NCBI GenBank assembly: GCA_028278645.1
Contig: JANQDZ010000098.1
Span: forward strand, 1-59,187
DNA: 59,187 bases
Origin: Longimicrobiales bacterium
GTDB taxonomy: Bacteria; Gemmatimonadota; Gemmatimonadetes; Longimicrobiales; Gaopeijiaceae
Direction of reading: 5' to 3'
Shown: positions 9,301-15,415 of the stretch, in pieces
Layout of the letters: every line of letters begins with the position of its first letter
How positions within the stretch are numbered: position 1 is the stretch's first letter
Position numbers and translations under genes: made by a program
Notes under the pieces: model-generated
Told to the model about the DNA's origin: nothing
Seen by the model: only the letters and a program-made list of their open reading frames with translations
Databases searched by the model: none

Positions 9301-9611
9301 TTTACCAGGCCCGCCTCGAACTCCTCGAGCTCAGGGAGCAGATGGAGGGGAGCGAAGCAAGGGGCGAGATCGGCGAACGGAGCCCTCCGACGCCGGGCGA
9401 CAGGCTTGGCGTGGGCTTTAACGGGATCAACACCACCTACGGCCCCACCGACATGCACCAACTGGCCGTCGATGCTGGACGGGCCGAGTTGGCTCCGATC
9501 CGCTTAGAGATCGATCGTTACGCCGAGGAGGTGGTGCCGGCGCTGGAGCGGGCCCTGGAGGGTATCGGGGCCCCTCCCATACAAAGAAGGGGTGGAGGCG
9601 GACGGGGCTGA
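6375..9611 (+). CDS. Secreted BNR/sortilin (VPS10)-like repeat protein
   Basis: A large exported protein of about 1078 residues. A signal peptide ends at ASAQQ. At least nine Asp-box/BNR motifs follow, for example TTNAGTTW, STDGGQTW, TMDGGETW, TEDGGETW, SEDRGESW, SDDRGDSW and SADKGQTW, typical of a multi-bladed sortilin/VPS10-like propeller. The last third has a FlgD-like Ig segment (VVIRDRNGTVVNRVDGPV), an alpha-helical, probably coiled-coil stretch, and a Gly/Arg-rich tail. Such proteins are common in Gemmatimonadota and Bacteroidota and are often annotated as glycosyl hydrolases, but no catalytic residues can be assigned. ATG 6375 is preferred to TTG 6369, which is two codons upstream; the ribosome site is weak in either case. 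Confidence 0.8.
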   Translation: MKKPAMLVSILSLLLISGTASAQQTSLNEADLSGLSLREIGPALNSGRIADIDIHPKDPSVMYVAVGSGGVWKTTNAGTTWEPVFDGESSYSIGSVAIDPSAPDVIWVGTGEDVGGRHVGYGDGIYKSTDGGQTWENMGLDGTEHLSTIIVHPEDSDVVWVAAQGPLWNSGDERGLYKTMDGGETWLKVLGNDEWTGVTDVVMDPRNPDRLYAATWDRHRTVAAYMGGGPGSGVWKTEDGGETWKQLRTGLPGGPLGKIGLAISPQKPDIVYAAIETIRAEGGVWMSEDRGESWRQMSDAVSSATGPHYYQELFASPHKFGRLFLVSATTLVSDDHFATYYGLNNEDKHGDDHAIAFRKGDPDYILFGSDGGLYESYDDMETWRYMANLPVMQYYKIAVDDSGPFYKVYGGTQDNGSNGGPIRTPNVHGIRNADWFTTLGADGQDQAVEPGNPNIHYGEFQQGVMWRTDRTTGEAVFIQPQAREGEPFERFNWDTPIEVSFHQPTRIFTGSYRLWRSDDRGDSWTPISGDLTRSQERVELPIMGRVQSWDAAWDVGAMSNYNTVTSIGESPLDESLIYAGTDDGLIWVTEDGGGDWRRIEVGAMANVPDMAFVNDVKASHHDPNTVFVALDNHKSGDFSPYLVKSADKGQTWTSIAGNLPDRHLVWRVVQDHVDPDLLFAATEFGVFFTVDGGEVWTELPGAPTISFRDIVIHRDQEDLVAASFGRGIFVLDDYTPLREGANGLNGEAMLFDTRRALWYQPKVLQHSQGADQWTAENPPFGAVFTYWLRDSFKSLEDERKAEEKEIPADQDIPFPGWDALEAEMREQGPAVQVVIRDRNGTVVNRVDGPVSAGVHRIAWDFQYSSDARIGLGTTDEFSGGVLALPDTYTATLIKVDEGEVTELAGPVEFQVEPAFEGALPRVPPNVVAAFREEVQALADDLTEASDLLQEQIRKVEAMQTALSRADSVAPELTRRVYQARLELLELREQMEGSEARGEIGERSPPTPGDRLGVGFNGINTTYGPTDMHQLAVDAGRAELAPIRLEIDRYAEEVVPALERALEGIGAPPIQRRGGGGRG

Positions 9612-9672
9612 TATGGGCAAGCGGCTCTCACCCAGGGGCCGTTTCTACCTGCGACTTGACCATGGAGTAGGG

Positions 9673-9930
9673 ATGACCGTGACTGACCACATGAAGATCG
9701 AGATCGAGTACTGCGTCCAATGAAACTTCCTCCCCATGGCCGCCAGTTTGGCGGCGAGGATCGAGGATGAGTTCGGGATCGTACCGGAGCTCATTGGAGG
9801 CGGCGGCGGCATATTTGAGTTGACCATCAACGACACTGTTGTCTTTTCGCACCGGGGTTCGAGCAGTCAGATCCCAACGGATGAACGGCTCCTCCAGGAA
9901 ATCCGGAAATATCTGGACGGGCTTTCATAA
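9673..9930 (+). CDS. selW: SelW/Rdx-family selenoprotein with in-frame TGA (Sec)
   Basis: Small thioredoxin-fold redox protein of the Rdx (SelW/SelT/SelH) family, 85 residues when TGA 9721-9723 is read as selenocysteine (residue 17). Upstream of the TGA the frame reads KIEIEYCVQ and downstream NFLP, giving the family's CxxU redox motif. After it come LAARIEDEFGIVPELI, GGGGGIFELTINDTVVFS and a C-terminal helix, all in family register. GGAG at 9664-9667 supports ATG 9673; in-frame GTG 9679 and ATG 9691 are alternatives. A bacterial SECIS hairpin follows the TGA. Read conventionally, only a 64-codon fragment starting at ATG 9736 inside the SECIS would be seen, and that would lack the active site. 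Sec insertion requires SelA/B/C/D, none of which is in the window. Confidence 0.88.
9728..9760 (+). promoter_or_regulatory. Bacterial SECIS element
   Basis: Stem-loop just downstream of the Sec TGA. GCCGCCA (9739-9745) pairs perfectly with TGGCGGC (9749-9755) around a GTT loop. TCCTC (9728-9732) pairs with GAGGA (9756-9760) below a 6-base bulge. The apical loop begins 23 bases after the TGA and starts with G, matching the known bacterial SECIS geometry (loop roughly 16-37 bases downstream with a conserved loop guanosine for SelB binding). Confidence 0.85.
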
Positions 9931-10043
9931 AAGAGGAGTTCTGCTAGCGATCTCTTACGGGCTTATGGTCGTTCTCTGGAACACCAGGACGTCTCGGGCA
10001 GTAGGAACAGCGTATCAGCGGGAGACCCCACCGGGAGGCGTTG

Positions 10044-10475
10044 ATGAGACCACACGACTGGAAGGTCCTGGCTCTGATCGCTGTTTGTGCCGTTCCCAGC
10101 CTGGCCTTCACAGCCATGCTCACCGCTCGATCACAGGGAACCGAAGGCGGGGTCTCCGATGTTATTCGGACTCAAGAGCGGCGTATTGGGGTAGGCCTTT
10201 TCTATATCCGATCTGATGGAACGATTGTCCCGGCCGAGAGGACGATTAGGGGTCGGCCCTATTCTTTCCCGCCCGAAGTGATAAAAGTGCTTCCCCTCAG
10301 GAAAACTCCCATCGAGTACGATTTCCAGTTCGTGCCGAAGAAAGTCGAAGCCCTCCCCCACGGGAAGACTCGCATCGAATTCTTCTCCGAGTTTCCGCTC
10401 GTTCCAGGCGTTAGGGCCCCTGGAATGCCCCCGGATTACGGAGATGCGATTCGCTTCGCGCCAGCGGGTGGATAA
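10044..10475 (+). CDS. Small exported/anchored hypothetical protein
   Basis: About 143 residues. The N-terminal hydrophobic helix (VLALIAVCAVPSLAFTAML) is a signal peptide or anchor. The remainder is hydrophilic with near-repeats (VIKVLPLRKTPIEYDF and KVEALPHGKTRIEFFS) suggesting two related beta-rich units. I do not recognise a family. ATG 10044 is supported by GGGAGG at 10033-10038. It precedes three other small envelope genes on the same strand, of which the first starts 21 bases after its stop. Confidence 0.6.
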   Translation: MRPHDWKVLALIAVCAVPSLAFTAMLTARSQGTEGGVSDVIRTQERRIGVGLFYIRSDGTIVPAERTIRGRPYSFPPEVIKVLPLRKTPIEYDFQFVPKKVEALPHGKTRIEFFSEFPLVPGVRAPGMPPDYGDAIRFAPAGG

Positions 10476-10496
10476 AAAACGGGCCTTCCTGAGGTC

Positions 10497-11399
10497 ATGG
10501 TTTCGGTGAGCCCCGCGCGCAGACCGTTCCGTTTGACCCTTTCCGCCGTCGTAGCATTCTGCCTTGCCGTTCTTCCCACCTCCCTCACAAGTCAGAGCGT
10601 CGAAAAAAGGCTCGAGTTCCTCGACACCTTCTTCGCCCCCGAAGAAGAGAAGCCGGAGGTGTGCCGGAGGGGAGGGAGTACCCCGTCTCCGGGACCAGAA
10701 GCGCCAGCAGACACGATCAAGCCAAAGATCAAGATCGCTGGGCCGAACTTCTTGGGTTCAAAGAGACCGTTGTACGTCTTTTTTGTCGACGGAAGAAAGG
10801 TGGTTGGGGGAAAGGCTGACCAGATCTTGAAGAGCATCGCACCGGAAGACATCGAGAATATCCGGGTGATCAGGGGCGCGAAGGCCCTGGAGGAGTACGG
10901 CTCAGACGGGGACGATGGGGTGGTCGAGATCACCCTCAAGAGGCTCGATGCGAAACACCTGTGGGGTCACCACCTTCACCTCACCCCCACTTTCACAAGG
11001 GCCCTTGGTCACGACCCGCCCGACTATGGTTTCGGATTGGTAGTGGACTGGCTGGTTAGTGACCGGTTCGGGATCTGGGCTTCTGGGTACCCGTATCACG
11101 ATTCCGACGATTGCCCGCTTTTATTCAGTCCCTGTCCTTCCGGCGAGTGGATGGGCTCGGTGGGCGCCAGCGTTCACTTCAGGGTCGCCGGGTTTCGCCC
11201 CTTTTTAGGTATCGGGCGAGGAGCTGCACGCTACGAAGATGGGACTTGGGACAAAAGCCTCTGGAGTCTCAGAGCCGGGATCGACTTCACGGGCGACAAA
11301 TGGTTTGGTCTGAGGGCCGAACTGGTGGGCCAGGTAGCATCATATTGGCAGCTGGGCCTCGGTATACCCCTGGGCGTCATTGGGCGATCGACACCATGA
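10497..11399 (+). CDS. Exported protein: TonB-plug-like segment plus small beta-barrel
   Basis: About 300 residues. The signal peptide ends near PTSLTSQ. After a proline-rich linker, LYVFFVDGRKVVGG followed by IAPEDIENIRVIRGAKALEEYG and DDGVVEITLK resembles the end of a TonB-receptor plug. The C-terminal 150 residues (alternating aromatic/hydrophobic strands, for example PDYGFGLVVDWLVSDRFGIW and FRPFLGIGRGAARY) look like a small 8-12-strand outer-membrane barrel. A plug-like segment coupled to a small barrel is unusual. The stop overlaps the next gene's start (ATGA at 11396-11399), implying coupling. Function unknown. Confidence 0.6.
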   Translation: MVSVSPARRPFRLTLSAVVAFCLAVLPTSLTSQSVEKRLEFLDTFFAPEEEKPEVCRRGGSTPSPGPEAPADTIKPKIKIAGPNFLGSKRPLYVFFVDGRKVVGGKADQILKSIAPEDIENIRVIRGAKALEEYGSDGDDGVVEITLKRLDAKHLWGHHLHLTPTFTRALGHDPPDYGFGLVVDWLVSDRFGIWASGYPYHDSDDCPLLFSPCPSGEWMGSVGASVHFRVAGFRPFLGIGRGAARYEDGTWDKSLWSLRAGIDFTGDKWFGLRAELVGQVASYWQLGLGIPLGVIGRSTP

Positions 11400-11881
11400 T
11401 CCGCCTCCCAGAACCTCCCCACCCCTGGCCTGGTGTAATCCTCGCGGTCCTCTTCCTTCTTCCTGGCTGCTCCTCTTCGGAGAACAGGTCCTGGCCAGTC
11501 GTTGAGGACGCCGTTGCAGTCATGCTCACGGAGCTTCCGAAGGCTCCGGACGCTCCCGGCAGGACCCCGTTCATCTGGGGAGTATGGGAGACCGGAAAAC
11601 GGGATGGTGATTCCATTCCTGGGGAACTCCTCCAAAAGATCACTGATAGAACAGGGATTCGTGTCCACACGGAGGATCTGCAACTTCCTCGGGACAGTAC
11701 CGTCGTTCTCACAATCTTCGAACCACGCATCTTTCCCCCGGATACTACTGCCTTGTTGGCGACCTGGGTGTTCCTTGGAAAGGAGGGTGGTTGGTTCGGC
11801 CGAGAGTATATCTTCCGCTTTAAGTGTTCTTGGGTTGGATGCAAGAGGCTCGATTACCATCTCACCGCGATATTGAATTGA
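11396..11881 (+). CDS. Hypothetical lipoprotein
   Basis: About 161 residues. A lipoprotein signal (LAVLFLLPGCSSSE) gives a lipidated Cys near residue 24. The mature domain contains WPVVEDAVAVMLTEL and ends with a stretch bearing two Cys (RFKCSWVGCKRLDYHL). No family recognised. The start at ATG 11396 overlaps the upstream stop by 4 bases, and its own stop overlaps the next start as TTGA (11878-11881), so three genes appear translationally coupled. Confidence 0.6.
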   Translation: MIRLPEPPHPWPGVILAVLFLLPGCSSSENRSWPVVEDAVAVMLTELPKAPDAPGRTPFIWGVWETGKRDGDSIPGELLQKITDRTGIRVHTEDLQLPRDSTVVLTIFEPRIFPPDTTALLATWVFLGKEGGWFGREYIFRFKCSWVGCKRLDYHLTAILN

Positions 11882-12417
11882 ATCACGGCCGGGGGAGGTT
11901 TGCTCTCGTGCTGGTCGGGCTACTGCTCCTGTCTTCTGAGCAGCTATCCGCTCAGGATCGTTGGGTTGCCGTGCTCCCAGAGGTAGGGTTTGCATGGGGC
12001 TCCCAAGGGAATTCCGTCAACCGCGGGATCCGGGTGGAAGTGGGTCTGAAAGGGCCTCTACGTGCGGCGGCCCGTTGGGCTCGTCGAACGAGAGTTTTGT
12101 GCGCCGACGACGCGCCGTGTCCCACGGACGCCGAGTTCCTGGAGGCTGGGATCGGTGTACGACTTGGCGGAGCCGAGAAGGTGGTCCCGTTTGCGGACCT
12201 CCTCGTAGGAGCGTCCTGGGAGGGGCAGCCCTACCGGCCTGTGACCACGCCCTACACATCGGCTTCGGTCTCTTTGGGGGTGGACCTCCGCATCGTCCCG
12301 CCGGCGACCCTACGCCTGGGAATCCGGCACCAGGAGGTTTTTGGGACGAACCGATGGGATGGGAGGCGGGGCAGTACCAACGGAGTAATCGCAGGCCTAG
12401 GGATCACCATCCATTAG
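11878..12417 (+). CDS. Outer-membrane beta-barrel-like exported protein
   Basis: About 179 residues: signal peptide (FALVLVGLLLLSSEQLSAQ) followed by alternating strands (VAVLPEVGFAWG, GIRVEVGLKGPLRAAARW, AEFLEAGIGVRLGG, SASVSLGVDLRIV, GVIAGLGITIH) typical of a small 8-strand outer-membrane barrel. The start is uncertain. TTG 11878 overlapping the upstream TGA gives a complete signal peptide with a basic n-region. An in-frame GTG inside the hydrophobic core has a good GGGGGAGG upstream but would remove the basic residues. It is the last gene of the four-gene envelope group. Confidence 0.55.
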   Translation: MNHGRGRFALVLVGLLLLSSEQLSAQDRWVAVLPEVGFAWGSQGNSVNRGIRVEVGLKGPLRAAARWARRTRVLCADDAPCPTDAEFLEAGIGVRLGGAEKVVPFADLLVGASWEGQPYRPVTTPYTSASVSLGVDLRIVPPATLRLGIRHQEVFGTNRWDGRRGSTNGVIAGLGITIH

Positions 12418-12434
12418 CCGGGACCGACCCAGGG

Positions 12435-12584
12435 CCTCCCCGGTACCCCTGCGGGGGTATCCGACGCGGCCCGGCGCGAAAAAAAATGAGTTAAGGAGTA
12501 GGAAGCGGGGCCGCAGTAGCTAAGCGAGCCCCGAAGGTGTTCGGGGCAGGGAGGCGAGCGGCCCCCGAAGGGGTACCGGGGAGG
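12435..12584. repeat. 150-bp imperfect palindromic hairpin-rich element
   Basis: Between two convergent genes. Arms 12435-12457 and 12562-12584 are inverted copies matching at 22 of 23 positions; the outer 16 bp (CCTCCCCGGTACCCCT) are perfect. Inside are an A8 run (12479-12486) and a 7-bp hairpin CCCCGAA/TTCGGGG (12529-12546). It may work as a two-way terminator or be a small palindromic repetitive element. The flanks 12418-12434 and 12585-12672 hold nothing I can name. Confidence 0.5.
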
Positions 12585-12672
12585 GACTGAAGCAACGGGC
12601 AGCACCAAGCACCAAAACGCCCCCCACGGCCTGAACCGCAGGAGGCGCTCTTTATTTTGGGACCGGTCGGGT

Positions 12673-15399
12673 TCAGTCGCCCAACGCCGGCTCCAGCTCC
12701 TCGGCCAGCTCCACCTTGCACGCACAGCACTTGTACTCTGCCGTGCGGGTAATGTTGTCGAAGGCGTCGTTGGTCAGGAGGTTGGTGGAGGTTTCCGCGA
12801 AGTGGAATGGCATCCACACGGCACCCGGCCGGGTCCTGTCAGCCACCCGGGCCAACACGACCACAGAACCCCTCCGGGTGGTCACCCGCACCCGGTCTCC
12901 GTGCCTGATCCCGAGCCTCTCGGCGTCTTTTGGGTTCACTTCGACGAAGCTTTCCGCTTCCTTCTGGTTAATGACCTCACTGCCTCGGGTCATGTTGCCG
13001 ATGTTGTAGTGATAGAGCGTCCGGCCGGTGGACAACACCAGCGGATAATCGCCATCGGGCACCTCATCGGGGGGCCGGAAGGTGATGGGGTTCATCAGGC
13101 CTTTGCCCCGGGTGAACTGCCCCTGGTGCAGGAACTCGGTCCCCGGGTGGTCGTCGGACGGACACGGCCACTGGAGGCCGACGTCGTCGATCCGCTCGTA
13201 CGACATGCCGCCATAGCTGGGCGTCAGGCTGGCCATCTCGTCGAAGATTTCGCTGGGGGACTCGTAGCTCATGGGGTAACCCATGGCTGTCGATACGTCG
13301 CAGAGGATCTGCCAATCGGGGCGAGCCAGACCGGGAGCATCCACGGCCTTTCGGACACGCTGTACCCGCCGCTCGGAGTTGGTGAACGTGCCGTCTTTCT
13401 CGGCGAAACAGGTGGCCGGAAGCACCACGTCAGCGAGCTTGGCCGTCTCGGTCATGAAGATTTCCTGGACCACGATGAAATCCAGCTTCTTCAGGTTCTC
13501 GATGACCTTCGTCTGGTTGGGCTCACTCCGGACCGGGTCCTCTCCAAAGGCATAGAGCCCCTTCAGCACGCCTTCACCGGCCTTCTCCACGAAGTCCGTG
13601 ATCCGGCCGCCCCGGTTCGTGGGAATCTCCACACCCCAGGCTGAACCGAACTTCTCCCGTACAGCTTCGTCGGCGACTTTCTGGTAGCCGGGGAAGACCG
13701 AGTGGATGGCGCCCATGTCGCAGCCACCCTGGACGTTGTTCTGGCCCCGGAGGGGATTTACGCCGGAGGACCGCTTCCCGATGTGACCGGTCAGCATGGC
13801 CAGGTTGGCCAGGTTCATGACGTTCTCGGTCCCACAGGTGTGCTCGGTGATGCCCAGAGTGTAGAAGATGGCCGATGGGGTTCCCTTGGCGTACATCTCG
13901 GCCGCCGCCCGGATGTCATCGGCGCTCACGCCGCATCCCTCAGCCGCGGCCTCGATGTCGAAGCCCTTGAGGTTCTCCACAAACGCTTCGAAGTTTTCGA
14001 CGCGCTCGGCGACGAACTCTTTGTCGTAGAGCTCAATGTCGAGGAGGTGCCTCATCATGGCGTTGATGAGGAGGTTGTCGGAGCCGTGGGCCTGCTGAAT
14101 GTGGATGTCGGCCCGCTTGGCGACCCAGGTCTTTCTTGGATCGCAGACGATCATCTTGGCGCCCTTCCGTAGCGCCTTCTTCATCTCATACCCGATGATG
14201 GGGTGGGCCTCGGTTGGGTTGGAGCCGATGATGAACAGCGTCTCGACGTCTTTGATCTCGTCGATGGAGTTGGTCATGGCTCCGGACCCGAAAGCTGTAG
14301 CCAACCCGGCCACGGTGGGTGCATGACAGGTGGTGGCGCACTGGTCGATGTTGTTCGTTTGCCCAGCCGTGCGGGCGATCTTCTGCATCAAGAAGTTCTC
14401 TTCGTTGGTGCAGCGGCAGGAACTCAGGAAGGCGATGCCCTCCGGCCCGTGATCGTCCCGGGCTTTGGCCAGGCCCTCGCCAGCGACCTTCAAGGCCTCT
14501 TCCCAGGAAGCTTCCCTGAACTCACCGTTCTCACGGATGAGGGGGGTGGTCAGTCGGTCAGGGGAGCTCACGAACTGGGCTCCGAACCGACCCTTCACAC
14601 ACGTGTTCCCGTCGTTGACCACCGAGCCGGCCTCACTGGTCACCCGGACGATCCGGTTGGTCTTGGTGTTGACGTTCAGGTCGATCTGACAGCCCACCCC
14701 GCAGTACGTACAGGTCGTCCTGACCTTCTCCAGGTCTTTCGCCCGACCCTTGCCGACCGCGGCGCTCTCCCAGAGGGCGGCCGTGGGGCACGCACTCACA
14801 CAGAGGCCGCAGAGCTCGCAGGTCGTCTCGTTGAGGGGTAGATCGAACGCAGTGCTGATCCGGACGTCCAGGGCCCTTCCTTTCAGGGCGAGGGCGTCGA
14901 CCATGGCCACCTCTGAGCAGATCTTCACACAGAGCTGGCATCGCACGCACTTGGCTGGATCGTAGATGATGCCACGGTTCCCTCCGGTGTACACCGGCCC
15001 CGACTCTTCGGGGACGAGGGAGCCGAAGTGCCCAAGGTCGGCCCCGTACTCGTAGGAGTAATCCTGCAGCAGGCAGTCGCCGTCCGAGTCACAGCTCGTG
15101 CATCGGGCGTCGTGCTCACTCAGGAAGAACTCGAGGGTCATCTTCCGGGAGGCCCTGATGGTGGGGGTTTCGGTCTCGACCTTCATCCCCTCCTCCGCCA
15201 ACCGAGTGCAGGACGTCTGCAGGCCGTTCTCTCCCTCGACTTCCACCACACAAAGACGGCACGAGCCCGTCGCGGACACGCGGGGGTCATAGCAGAGACG
15301 GGGGATATGTATGTCGTTGGCCAATGCCACCTCGAGAATCGACTGGTTCTCCTGGGCGACGACTGCTTGGCCGTTAATCGTCAGATTTTTGGTGCTCAT
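12673..15399 (-). CDS. fdhA: NAD(P)-linked formate dehydrogenase catalytic subunit (complex 1)
   Basis: Molybdo(tungsto)-bis-PGD formate dehydrogenase of about 908 residues that oxidises formate to CO2. Order: NuoG-like [2Fe-2S] domain (CYDP, then GSCRLC); His-Cys cluster HDARCTSC...GDC; two ferredoxin-type clusters (CVRCQLCVKIC, CELCGLCVSAC); the [4Fe-4S] motif CTYCGVGC; then the large catalytic body. The active-site residue is cysteine in CATTCHAPTVAGL, at the place of Sec in E. coli FdhF (U-H-G-P). The start at ATG 15399 follows GGGAGAAG. It ends a nuoE, nuoF-gltD, fdhA operon (gap 16 bases), making a soluble cytoplasmic complex. It needs FdhD and MobA, encoded at 38-39.6 kb. Confidence 0.9.
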   Translation of the reverse strand: MSTKNLTINGQAVVAQENQSILEVALANDIHIPRLCYDPRVSATGSCRLCVVEVEGENGLQTSCTRLAEEGMKVETETPTIRASRKMTLEFFLSEHDARCTSCDSDGDCLLQDYSYEYGADLGHFGSLVPEESGPVYTGGNRGIIYDPAKCVRCQLCVKICSEVAMVDALALKGRALDVRISTAFDLPLNETTCELCGLCVSACPTAALWESAAVGKGRAKDLEKVRTTCTYCGVGCQIDLNVNTKTNRIVRVTSEAGSVVNDGNTCVKGRFGAQFVSSPDRLTTPLIRENGEFREASWEEALKVAGEGLAKARDDHGPEGIAFLSSCRCTNEENFLMQKIARTAGQTNNIDQCATTCHAPTVAGLATAFGSGAMTNSIDEIKDVETLFIIGSNPTEAHPIIGYEMKKALRKGAKMIVCDPRKTWVAKRADIHIQQAHGSDNLLINAMMRHLLDIELYDKEFVAERVENFEAFVENLKGFDIEAAAEGCGVSADDIRAAAEMYAKGTPSAIFYTLGITEHTCGTENVMNLANLAMLTGHIGKRSSGVNPLRGQNNVQGGCDMGAIHSVFPGYQKVADEAVREKFGSAWGVEIPTNRGGRITDFVEKAGEGVLKGLYAFGEDPVRSEPNQTKVIENLKKLDFIVVQEIFMTETAKLADVVLPATCFAEKDGTFTNSERRVQRVRKAVDAPGLARPDWQILCDVSTAMGYPMSYESPSEIFDEMASLTPSYGGMSYERIDDVGLQWPCPSDDHPGTEFLHQGQFTRGKGLMNPITFRPPDEVPDGDYPLVLSTGRTLYHYNIGNMTRGSEVINQKEAESFVEVNPKDAERLGIRHGDRVRVTTRRGSVVVLARVADRTRPGAVWMPFHFAETSTNLLTNDAFDNITRTAEYKCCACKVELAEELEPALGD

Positions 15400-15415
15400 G
15401 TTCTTCTCCCGATCC

